A stretch of DNA of 14,427 nt from JAVBQJ01 sp031549115 (GTDB lineage Bacteria; Verrucomicrobiota; Lentisphaeria; Victivallales; Victivallaceae). Position 1 is the first letter of the stretch. Each line of letters opens with the position of its first letter. Below the pieces are notes generated by a model. It ran no database searches, had not been told where the DNA came from, and was given only the letters and a program-made list of their open reading frames with translations. The stretch is from positions 1 through 14,427 of the forward strand of contig JAVBQJ010000048.1 of NCBI GenBank assembly GCA_031549115.1, given 5' to 3'. The translations under genes were made by a program, and so were the position numbers. Positions 1 through 5,776 of the stretch are shown piece by piece.

Positions 1-49
1 GGGAAACAATAAAATCCCAATCCGAAAAATACTCTTCCCAAATGGTCAT
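1..49 (-). CDS. 5' end of an unidentified minus-strand gene (partial)
   Basis: Reading leftward from an ATG at 49-47 gives MTIWEEYFSDWDFIVS, open to the window edge. An AGAGG ribosome binding site lies at 60-56, six bases before the ATG. A good sigma70-type promoter lies further upstream at 106-79. Signal quality rather than length supports this as a gene: promoter, Shine-Dalgarno and ATG are all correctly spaced. Sixteen residues are too few to name a product, and there is no signal peptide in what is visible. It is read in the same direction as the AraC regulator upstream but has its own promoter. Confidence 0.6.
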   Translation of the reverse strand, partial: MTIWEEYFSDWDFIVS

Positions 50-65
50 AGCGTGCCTCTATTTG

Positions 66-79
66 TTGCGTTTACACAA
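66..79. promoter_or_regulatory. Candidate repressor operator (inverted repeat)
   Basis: TTGCGT-TT-ACACAA is an imperfect inverted repeat: the arms TTGCGT and ACACAA match at 5 of 6 positions. It lies between the -10 box and the ribosome binding site of the minus-strand gene starting at 49, so it would overlap the expected transcription start. That is a usual place for a repressor site. The binding protein is unknown. Confidence 0.3.
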
Positions 80-106
80 ATATAGCACTGATTTTGCTTT
101 TGTCAA
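79..106 (-). promoter_or_regulatory. Sigma70-type promoter for the gene starting at 49
   Basis: On the minus strand a perfect TTGACA (106-101) is followed after 16 bp by TATATT (84-79). The expected start near position 72 would leave a leader of about 23 nt that carries the AGAGG ribosome binding site. It is the best promoter match in the window. Confidence 0.65.
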
Positions 107-127
107 TACTAAATGACTAGCGCTTAT

Positions 128-142
128 GGGCGAGGAGCCCCC
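128..142 (-). repeat. 15-bp motif also found in the hairpin block at 13974
   Basis: The minus strand reads GGGGGCTCCTCGCCC, identical to 13974-13988 on the plus strand. AATGC precedes it here and AATGT precedes it there, so 19 of 20 bases agree. It starts 19 bases past the stop codon of the AraC gene. It looks like a short remnant of the GC-rich hairpin repeats seen elsewhere in this window. Confidence 0.4.
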
Positions 143-160
143 GCATTTTCCCCGCGCCCG

Positions 161-1015
161 CTACACCTCCGCCGCCGATGCGGCGTTGCCGCTGCGGTAA
201 TTGCGCGGGGAAATACCGGCGTGTTGTTTGAAGGTCCGCGAAAAGTAGTACTGGTCCGGAAAGCCGAGTGCCGCGGCAATTTCTTTGATGCTTTGCGGGG
301 TATTGTGCAATAGCAGCCGTGCCATTTTCAGCCGGTGCTCGGTGTGGTATTCAAGCGGAGAAACGCCCCAGGCCTGCTTGAAAATCCGGAACACCTGGGA
401 AGGGGAACGGTGAATCAAGCGGCACAACAACTTCAGATCGAACGGGCGGTTGAAGTTCTGCTCCAGATATTTTTTCAGCTCCACCGCTTCCGGATTGCGC
501 GATTCGGCCGCCGCGCGGATATGGTTGCCCAGATGATACAGCAGCGCTCCGGTGGCTTGCCAGGCGCCGTAATGCGCATCATGCAAATGGCGGTTGACCA
601 GCTCCCACGAGTTCCGGAACGCGGCTTCCAGAAAGCATTGCGGCAGGAAGTAAACCCCCTCCAGGTGATACATCGCCATCAGGTTTTCGACCAGGCGGCC
701 CGAAACATTGAACCATATTTTCGTCCACGGATCGGCCGGGTCGGTCCAGTAATGGCGTTTATGGCCCCGGGGCACGATGTACACATCGCCGGCCAGCGGC
801 CGGAATGAATGCCCCTCGATCTGATAGAAACCGCTCCCGGAGACAATGTACTCGAAGGTATAAGCAGGATTGGGGAGTTCATCAAAGCCGATCCGGTACC
901 CCGGCGGGCAGTAGGAAATGCCGCACAGGTGCATGGCCAGATTTTCATCCTGTTCCGACGGCAGAAAGAATACGCAATCTTCGCCGTTCGGCTCAAAGCG
1001 CTGCCGATAAGCCAT
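161..1015 (-). CDS. AraC-family transcriptional regulator
   Basis: A 284-residue, full-length AraC/XylS-type regulator. Residues about 25-165 look like a cupin sensor domain (SGSGFYQIEG, then GDVYIVPRG). Residues about 178-275 form the paired helix-turn-helix domain, with LKLLCRLIHRSPSQVFRIFK as the first helix pair and the family signature IKEIAAALGFPDQYYFSRTF followed by GISPRNYR. The sensor half probably binds a sugar or glycan breakdown product, though the ligand cannot be read from sequence. A GGAG element precedes the ATG by six bases. The gene is divergent from the pseudopilin and CAZyme-like genes at 1240-4887, which are its likely targets. No convincing U-tract terminator follows it. 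Confidence 0.93.
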   Translation of the reverse strand: MAYRQRFEPNGEDCVFFLPSEQDENLAMHLCGISYCPPGYRIGFDELPNPAYTFEYIVSGSGFYQIEGHSFRPLAGDVYIVPRGHKRHYWTDPADPWTKIWFNVSGRLVENLMAMYHLEGVYFLPQCFLEAAFRNSWELVNRHLHDAHYGAWQATGALLYHLGNHIRAAAESRNPEAVELKKYLEQNFNRPFDLKLLCRLIHRSPSQVFRIFKQAWGVSPLEYHTEHRLKMARLLLHNTPQSIKEIAAALGFPDQYYFSRTFKQHAGISPRNYRSGNAASAAEV

Positions 1016-1113
1016 TGGTTTTCTCCGAAGTAACTTTCGTTTGTTTTTTATATTCGCCGGTACACGATAATGTAATGCAATTTGGCTTAAATCCCACTAT
1101 CCTTCGGTATTTT

Positions 1114-1137
1114 TGCAATAATTATCCATTATTTGCA
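1114..1137. promoter_or_regulatory. Candidate regulator site between araC and pseudopilin genes
   Basis: TGCAATAAT (1114-1122), a 5-bp spacer, then ATTATTTGCA (1128-1137) form an inverted repeat with one bulged T. The same bases can be read as two direct TTTGCA-type half-sites 20 bp apart (1112 and 1132), and a further TGCAA lies at 1076-1080. The second half-site ends about 12 bp before the weak -35 of the pseudopilin promoter, as expected for an AraC-type activator. The remaining spacer (1016-1239) holds the two divergent promoters and nothing else I can identify. Confidence 0.35.
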
Positions 1138-1148
1138 TGATTTGACTA

Positions 1149-1177
1149 TTTCAATATGCGGTTGTCTGAAGTATAAT
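1149..1177 (+). promoter_or_regulatory. Candidate promoter of the pseudopilin gene
   Basis: A perfect TATAAT (1172-1177) is preceded at 17 bp by a poor -35, TTTCAA (1149-1154). A good -10 with a poor -35 is typical of activator-dependent promoters and agrees with the divergent AraC gene and the half-sites just upstream. The expected start near 1184 leaves a leader of about 55 nt. Confidence 0.45.
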
Positions 1178-1239
1178 TATATACGATGACCAATCCGGAT
1201 TGATACAATGACAATAGCGAATGGAAAGGAAAAGGGAAA

Positions 1240-1959
1240 ATGCAACGGCGTTACAGAAATTTCACATTGATAGAATTGTTGGTCGTGATCGCGATCATCG
1301 CCATTCTCGCCAGTATGCTGCTGCCGGCATTGTCGAAAGCCCGGGCGGCGGCCCAGGGGATCAAATGCCTTTCCAATTTGAAACAGATTGGCCTCGGCGC
1401 GACAATGTATGTGAATGACAATGACAGTTGGCTGCTGCCGATGACACTGATCGAAACCCCCGTCAACCGCAACTGGATACAGGCATTGCAGGAGATGGGG
1501 TACGTGGGCGCCTGGAATGCGATGATCTGTCCGGCGGCGAAACATGGAGCGGATTTGAAAACCGAACTCACCCGTTATCCGGAAGAGGGCTCCAGCTATG
1601 GCGTTAACGCCAATTCGATCGGACACAACAGCATGGCTACGGGTTGGGGGCAAACCCACCGGATTACCGAGTTCACCGACTGGGCGACCCGGACGTTGTG
1701 GTATGGCGATGCGGCGCAGAGCGGAATCGATTCGGGGGTGGCGAGCGACACCAGCATCTTGGTGGCGTTTGGTTCCGGGGTGTACCCGGATGACTTCACC
1801 ACGGACGGTTATTACATGACCAGCGCGCGGCATAAACACGCGGTCAACGCGGTGCTGCTCGACGGCCATGCGGAGGCGTTGCCGGTGGTGCCGCTGCTGA
1901 TCCGCGATCCGCACTGGCTCCCCCGCAACGGCGCCGACGGCTCCCTGTGGACCTGGTAA
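1240..1959 (+). CDS. Type II pseudopilin-like protein with H-X9-DG motif
   Basis: A 239-residue protein. Residues 8-12 (FTLIE) and the hydrophobic helix to about residue 31 are a prepilin/pseudopilin N-terminus with the conserved Glu five residues after the cleavage point. The usual Gly before the Phe is Asn here (RN-FTLIE). Residues 198-209 read H, nine residues, then DG (HKHAVNAVLLDG), the processing-associated H-X9-DG motif of the DUF1559-like pseudopilins common in Lentisphaerota and Planctomycetota. The product should be membrane-anchored by its N-terminal helix with a periplasmic or surface-exposed head. AAAGG and AAGGG elements precede the ATG. The gene is divergent from araC and upstream of two sugar-enzyme-like genes, with a structured repeat (E1) starting 5 bases after its stop. 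Its exact role in such loci is not known; binding or handling of a glycan at the surface is an inference. Confidence 0.9.
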   Translation: MQRRYRNFTLIELLVVIAIIAILASMLLPALSKARAAAQGIKCLSNLKQIGLGATMYVNDNDSWLLPMTLIETPVNRNWIQALQEMGYVGAWNAMICPAAKHGADLKTELTRYPEEGSSYGVNANSIGHNSMATGWGQTHRITEFTDWATRTLWYGDAAQSGIDSGVASDTSILVAFGSGVYPDDFTTDGYYMTSARHKHAVNAVLLDGHAEALPVVPLLIRDPHWLPRNGADGSLWTW

Positions 1960-1964
1960 GAAAT

Positions 1965-2225
1965 CTTAAAAAATAAAAAAAAATAAAATAGAGCCGCGAA
2001 GCGGCGGTCTGCACTCCGTCATACGGAGACGCCGGTCCAGCAGGCGGATCCTGCTGGTCGCCCCAGGCGCGCAGCGCCTCGAAAGGGGCGAAATGTACAG
2101 CAAGCGAGCCAGCTGGCGAGCGGAAGCCGCCCGAGGAAGCGATGGTAACGATTGGATTGGAAGCGTGAGCGACAATCCAATCGTTACACGTAGCGAGCGA
2201 GGCGCCGCACCGGCGGCGAACAATA
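1965..2225 (+). repeat. Structured intergenic repeat E1
   Basis: Related to E2 (7797-8072) in the same orientation. In order: an A-rich tract ending ATAGA; H1 GCCGC-GAA-GCGGC (1993-2005); H2 CTCCGT-CAT-ACGGAG (2014-2028); H3 CCAGCAGG/CCTGCTGG (2037-2057); H4 CGCCCC/GGGGCG (2059-2090) enclosing AGGCGC/GCGCCT; a variable part with the palindrome GCCAGCTGGC (2108-2117); H6, a perfect 15-bp stem (2145-2159 with 2173-2187) around the 13-nt loop GAAGCGTGAGCGA; and H7 CGCCGC-ACCG-GCGGCG (2203-2218), then AACAATA. Read on the minus strand it ends in hairpin H1 followed by a T-rich tract, like an intrinsic terminator. The function is unknown. It separates the pseudopilin gene from the next gene and may act in their shared mRNA. 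Confidence 0.8.
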
Positions 2226-2248
2226 AGCGCAATACAGGGAGATATGGA

Positions 2249-3922
2249 ATGACACGTTATCTTATTGCCATCATCGGCATAGCCGCACTGGCCGCAGCCG
2301 GGAGTCCGGCTGCAATTCCGGTGCTGGAGAAAAAATTCATCGAATGCTCGTGGGCCACGCCGACTCCGGCTTACGTGCGGGCCAATATCCGGGAAATGGA
2401 ACAACAGGCGCCCTACGACGGCATCCGCATCCGCCTCGAGGCGGAGGGCGAATACCGGGGCGAAAAGGTGATCTGCGAGCCGTTCAGCATCTTCACCGGC
2501 GTGCCGTGGCAGTACGAGTGGTTCGCTCCGGCGATTGCCGATCTGAAGGCGACGGAATTCCGGCAATTCACCGACAACTTCCTCGACACCGGATTTCAAC
2601 CCGGGATTCCGGATTGGTTCGATGACGCAGCCTGGGCGGCGGCGTGCGGAAACTTCGAATTGCTGGCGCGGATTGCCTGCGAAACCGGAATGAAAGGGTT
2701 GGTCGTCGATCCGGAAGTTTACAGCGAGCCGATGTTCCGCTTTCACCCCGGCGGGAAATATTCGTACGAAGATATGGTGGAGCAGGTGCGAAACCGCGGA
2801 CGTCAATGGGGCGAGGCGGTGTTTTCGGCTTACCCGGAGATCACGTTGTTCTTTTACTACGGCTGGAGTTACAATCTTCCGGCCGGCCGGCGCGCCGGAG
2901 GAGACGCGCTCGACGCGCTTTACGGTCATCCGGGGCTGCTGGTCTTGTTTCTGAACGGCGTTTACGATGTGCTGCCGCCGGAGGCGACCTTCATCGATGG
3001 CCACGAGGACCAAAGCTATCAGGCATGTTCGCCGGAACAGTTTTACCGGATGCATTGCGATTTCACCACGGCGTTTGCCGCGCTGGCCGCGCCGGAGAAC
3101 CGGAATAAATTCCGGGCGCAGACGCATCTGGCTCCGGGGATGTATCTGGATGCGTTCTTTACCAATCAGCCGGGGGATTACTGGCACTTGAAGCCGGAGG
3201 CGACCGACCGGGTGAAGCTGTTCCGCAACACGCTGCTGTGGGCGCTGGATGCCTCCGACCGCTATGTCTGGAGCTGGGGCGAACAGTACCGCTGGTGGGA
3301 TTTCCCGTACCACGGGCTGCAGGCGCTGCATGTGGAGAGACACGGCACCGGCGATCGCTGGGAAAAACGGGCGCCGGGGATCACGCTGGCGGCGCGGGTG
3401 GCCCGGCGCGAACCGGCGGCCATCGCCGAATACATCGCCGGGCACGGCTGCCGCAATCTCGTCGGCAACAGTGATTTCTCACAGCCGGCGACTGCGGCCG
3501 AAGCGGTTCCGGAGTGGAGCTACTGGGAGGATGAGCCCATTTCGCAGGGAGCCCACCGGCAGGACCCGGCGGCGGGCGGCGTGGTCCTGGAGCATACGGG
3601 CTGGGGACTGCTGTGGCAGGCCGTACCGGTCACCGAAGGGCACCTGTATGCAGTGCGGGCCCGGGCGAGCGACGAAGCCGCGGCCGGAGAGCCGGCAGTG
3701 GGGATAAATTGGATGAATGCGCAACGCCGGCCCATCCGGAGCGACTACAACCGCTCCGTGGTGTTCGGCAGCCCCGACGCGGCCGGTGTCCGGGAGGCGC
3801 TGGAGCTGGTATTTCCGCCGCCGGATGCCGCCTATATGCAGCTTCTGTTCGGCGTGTGGCGGCAAACCGGGGATGACGGCATCATCCGGTTTCACTCCGT
3901 AGAATTATATGACCTCGAATGA
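2249..3922 (+). CDS. Secreted barrel-like protein with C-terminal CBM-like domain (putative glycosidase)
   Basis: 557 residues when started at 2249, where AGGGAG lies seven bases upstream. The frame runs open back to 2093, but that part is repeat E1 and not protein. Residues 1-21 are a signal peptide (MTRYLIAIIGIAALAAAGSPA). Residues about 25-400 look like a TIM-barrel hydrolase-type domain, with strand-end motifs LVVDPEVYSEP (151-161), LFFYYGWSY (200-208) and YVWSWGEQYRWW (339-350). D154, E156 and E345 are my candidates for catalytic acids. Residues about 403-557 (NLVGNSDFSQ, a Trp-rich middle, ending VELYDLE) resemble a jelly-roll carbohydrate-binding module. I do not recognise a numbered GH family. 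The neighbouring DUF4838 gene and divergent AraC support glycan degradation. An unrelated secreted surface role remains possible. Confidence 0.75.
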   Translation: MTRYLIAIIGIAALAAAGSPAAIPVLEKKFIECSWATPTPAYVRANIREMEQQAPYDGIRIRLEAEGEYRGEKVICEPFSIFTGVPWQYEWFAPAIADLKATEFRQFTDNFLDTGFQPGIPDWFDDAAWAAACGNFELLARIACETGMKGLVVDPEVYSEPMFRFHPGGKYSYEDMVEQVRNRGRQWGEAVFSAYPEITLFFYYGWSYNLPAGRRAGGDALDALYGHPGLLVLFLNGVYDVLPPEATFIDGHEDQSYQACSPEQFYRMHCDFTTAFAALAAPENRNKFRAQTHLAPGMYLDAFFTNQPGDYWHLKPEATDRVKLFRNTLLWALDASDRYVWSWGEQYRWWDFPYHGLQALHVERHGTGDRWEKRAPGITLAARVARREPAAIAEYIAGHGCRNLVGNSDFSQPATAAEAVPEWSYWEDEPISQGAHRQDPAAGGVVLEHTGWGLLWQAVPVTEGHLYAVRARASDEAAAGEPAVGINWMNAQRRPIRSDYNRSVVFGSPDAAGVREALELVFPPPDAAYMQLLFGVWRQTGDDGIIRFHSVELYDLE

Positions 3923-3939
3923 AAGGATCTGGACACAAT

Positions 3940-4887
3940 ATGACGAAGCACAAATGCGGCGTGGTGATCTCGCCGGAAGATTTGAACGGCTGTGACTGGG
4001 GGGCGAAAATCCGCGAAACCGGACTCAACACCCTGGGCATTCACGCCGGGGGCGGTATGGAGGAGCATGAAGTGCTGGCCCAACTGGGCCGGACCGCGCT
4101 GCCGGAATTTCAACAATCGGTGCGCGGGCACGGAATCGAACTCGAATACGAATTGCATTCCGCCTGTTCGCTGTTGCCGCGCGAGCTGTTTGCCCGGCAT
4201 CCGGAGTATTTCCCGGTCAACAAGCTGACCCAGCAGCGGGCGCCGCACGGCAATTGGTGCATTTCCAACCCGGAAGCGCGGGAGGTGATCGGCCGGAATG
4301 CCCGGCTGCTTGGAGCGCAACTTGCCCCCACCACGCACCGGCATTACCTGTGGGGGGTGGACGGTTTCGGCGGCTGGTGCCATTGCGATGACTGTTGCCG
4401 GCATGACGATGCCGATCAGGGGCTGCAGTCGGTGAATCTGCTGGCACGGGCGCTGGCCGGACAGGACCCGCTGGCGGAGGCGGCCTATCTGGCTTACAAT
4501 CAGGGCAGTTATGAATTCAGCTGCAAGCCGGCCGACAACGTCTTCCTCGAATTTGCGCCGATCACCCGTTGTTACCGGCATCCGATCGACGATCCGGATT
4601 GCGCTTCCAACCGTTACTTTTGGCGGCAACTGCAAGAGTTGCTGCGGCATTTCGACCCGGGCCGGACGCAGGTACTGGAATACTGGCTGGACAGTTCCTA
4701 TTTCAGCCGGTGGCAGAAGCCGGCGGTGGTTCCCGTATGTACGCCGGAGTTGATCGCGCGCGATCTGGAGGCCTACCGGCGTATGGGGATTCGGCACTTC
4801 ACCACCTTTGCCGTTTACATGGACGGCGAATACTTCGAGCGTTATGGCGACGCCTTGCTCCAGGCGTATGCTGCGAATGTCGCATAG
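3940..4887 (+). CDS. DUF4838 domain protein (glycosidase-like)
   Basis: 315 residues from the ATG at 3940, which has GGA six bases upstream and AAAGGA 12 bases upstream. An alternative ATG at 3919 overlaps the previous stop codon (ATGA) and would add seven residues. Either way the gene is translationally close to its neighbour and clearly in one operon with it. The motif YLWGVDGFGGWCHCDDCC (about 136-153) is the family's Trp...Asp-Gly...Cys-x-Cys-x-x-Cys hallmark, perhaps a metal or structural site. VLEYWLDSSYF (245-255) carries another conserved acid. DUF4838 proteins share a fold with alpha-glucuronidase and hexosaminidase-type enzymes, and most are untested. No signal peptide is seen, so it may act in the cytoplasm on products released by the secreted protein upstream. 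The substrate is unknown. Confidence 0.8.
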   Translation: MTKHKCGVVISPEDLNGCDWGAKIRETGLNTLGIHAGGGMEEHEVLAQLGRTALPEFQQSVRGHGIELEYELHSACSLLPRELFARHPEYFPVNKLTQQRAPHGNWCISNPEAREVIGRNARLLGAQLAPTTHRHYLWGVDGFGGWCHCDDCCRHDDADQGLQSVNLLARALAGQDPLAEAAYLAYNQGSYEFSCKPADNVFLEFAPITRCYRHPIDDPDCASNRYFWRQLQELLRHFDPGRTQVLEYWLDSSYFSRWQKPAVVPVCTPELIARDLEAYRRMGIRHFTTFAVYMDGEYFERYGDALLQAYAANVA

Positions 4888-4901
4888 TGCGGCAATGGGG
4901 G

Positions 4902-5198
4902 CGCCGCAGGTGCGGCGAGTGTGGTGATTATGATGGTGTATGCGGGGCCGCATTGCGCCCCGGCAACCGCGGGGGCCCGCCCCCGTTCCCCCGGATCGCT
5001 CGGCCGCTCGGCTTCACGTTTTTGCCGCCACGTGGCGGCAAAAACTCTCGTCGGTCACGAAAACGCTACCGCGTTTTTGTGACCGACCCCCTCAGCGCTG
5101 GCGCTGCCAGCGCCGTTCGCCGGGGGAGGCTTCGTGCCGCGCTCCTTGGCGCCAGCTTCGCTGCGCCAATTCCTAGCGGCCCGGTCGCGCCTGACCGG
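4902..5198 (+). repeat. GC-rich hairpin mosaic with a perfect 28-bp palindrome
   Basis: The gap 4888-5382 holds no credible gene. From left to right: CGCCGCA-GG-TGCGGCG (4902-4917); CGGGGC/GCCCCG (4943-4962); CGGGGGC-CC-GCCCCCG (4970-4985); an uninterrupted 28-bp palindrome centred on CCACGTGG (5018-5045); a 17-bp stem with one G-T pair (5050-5066 with 5071-5087); GGCGCT-GCC-AGCGCC (5100-5114) inside CCCCC/GGGGG (5087-5126); TTGGCGC/GCGCCAA (5146-5169); and CCGGTC/GACCGG (5181-5198). Arms are mostly perfect and loops very short. No U-tract marks a simple terminator. The block follows the DUF4838 stop and probably is a composite REP-like repeat. From 5199 to 5382 I see nothing. Confidence 0.65.
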
Positions 5199-5382
5199 CG
5201 CTCCCCCGTGCGCGCTCACAAGCTGGCAGTGGTGCGGAAGACGCGCGACCACGGTTGAATTATGTCGAGTTCACCTCCACGGCACACCGACCGTCGGCGG
5301 CGCGCCACGGATAACGGTATGGCACGCAATCGGCCATGTCCTTTTTCGTCCTTATCATGCGCACACTGGCCCGACCGGATTA

Positions 5383-5637
5383 TCACACCTGATAGCAACT
5401 CATGATGATGAGCGCGATATAGGGCATGATGACGAACAGGAAAATGAAGACCTTGTAGAGTCCGAAACACAAATAAATCGCTCCGGCCACTTGTTTTTTG
5501 CTCATTCCGAACCATTTGCGGTGCCAGCGAAGGATGAATTTCCGCAAACACAGGTACAGCAGGCACCATACGCACAACATGGCGAGATTCAAAATCGTCA
5601 TCCATTGGAACAATTCGATCAGTTTGGCGATATCCAT
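5383..5637 (-). CDS. Small two-helix membrane protein, DUF6868-like
   Basis: 84 residues. There are two hydrophobic helices, about residues 13-32 (TILNLAMLCVWCLLYLCL) and 53-80 (AIYLCFGLYKVFIFLFVIM, then a second hydrophobic run). They are joined by a basic loop, RKFILRWHRKWFGMSKKQ, which by the positive-inside rule should face the cytoplasm. Length and pattern fit the DUF6868 family (MDIAKLIELFQWMTILNLAML start), whose function is unknown. AGGGG lies about nine bases before the ATG, and a promoter with 16-bp spacing lies at 5719-5692. It stands alone between a hairpin mosaic and the GH172 gene, and its own promoter argues against a shared operon. Confidence 0.8.
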   Translation of the reverse strand: MDIAKLIELFQWMTILNLAMLCVWCLLYLCLRKFILRWHRKWFGMSKKQVAGAIYLCFGLYKVFIFLFVIMPYIALIIMSCYQV

Positions 5638-5691
5638 AACGCATTCCCCTCATAGTTGCAATGTTTCATGACTGCGCCGGCGGTACGGAGA

Positions 5692-5719
5692 AATATATCA
5701 CAGACCGCTGGACAATCAA
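5692..5719 (-). promoter_or_regulatory. Sigma70-type promoter of the DUF6868-like gene
   Basis: On the minus strand TTGATT (5719-5714), a 16-bp spacer, then TATATT (5697-5692). A start near 5685 gives a leader of about 48 nt before the ATG at 5637. Confidence 0.5.
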
Positions 5720-5743
5720 GGGAAAATGGCCGGGAATTTCAGG

Positions 5744-5769
5744 TTTGCGGCTCTATTTTAATTTTTTTT
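5744..5769 (-). repeat. Edge fragment of repeat family E
   Basis: Read on the minus strand this is an A-rich tract followed by AAAATAGAGCCGCAAA. E1 and E2 share the 16-base core AAAATAGAGCCGC-R-AA. It starts seven bases past the stop codon of the GH172 gene and has the same orientation relative to the gene as E1 and E2. The match ends inside hairpin H1, before its second arm, so it is either a truncated copy or a conserved landing site. The rest of the 5638-5776 gap holds only the promoter listed above. Confidence 0.55.
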
Positions 5770-5776
5770 GAACAAT

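Noticed and set aside
1965..2225. E1 and E2 as integron attC sites behind gene cassettes
   Set aside because: They follow stop codons and are palindrome-rich, but no GTTRRRY/RYYYAAC core pair is visible at their ends and no integrase is present.
1965..2225. E1 and E2 as ordinary intrinsic terminators of the plus-strand genes
   Set aside because: In the plus direction the A-rich tract precedes the hairpin and no U tract follows it.
2093..2248. N-terminal extension of the secreted protein from an ATG at 2093
   Set aside because: These bases are the hairpin part of repeat E1. The ATG at 2249 has a good ribosome binding site and opens directly into a signal peptide.
1844..3445. Long open frame (533 codons) on the minus strand across the secreted-protein gene
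   Set aside because: Arg/Pro/Gly-rich translation typical of the antisense of a GC-rich gene. The plus strand has a signal peptide, recognisable motifs and a ribosome binding site.
5134..5655. Plus-strand open frame over the hairpin block and the DUF6868-like gene
   Set aside because: Composition matches no protein. It overlaps a clear two-helix membrane protein with its own promoter on the other strand.
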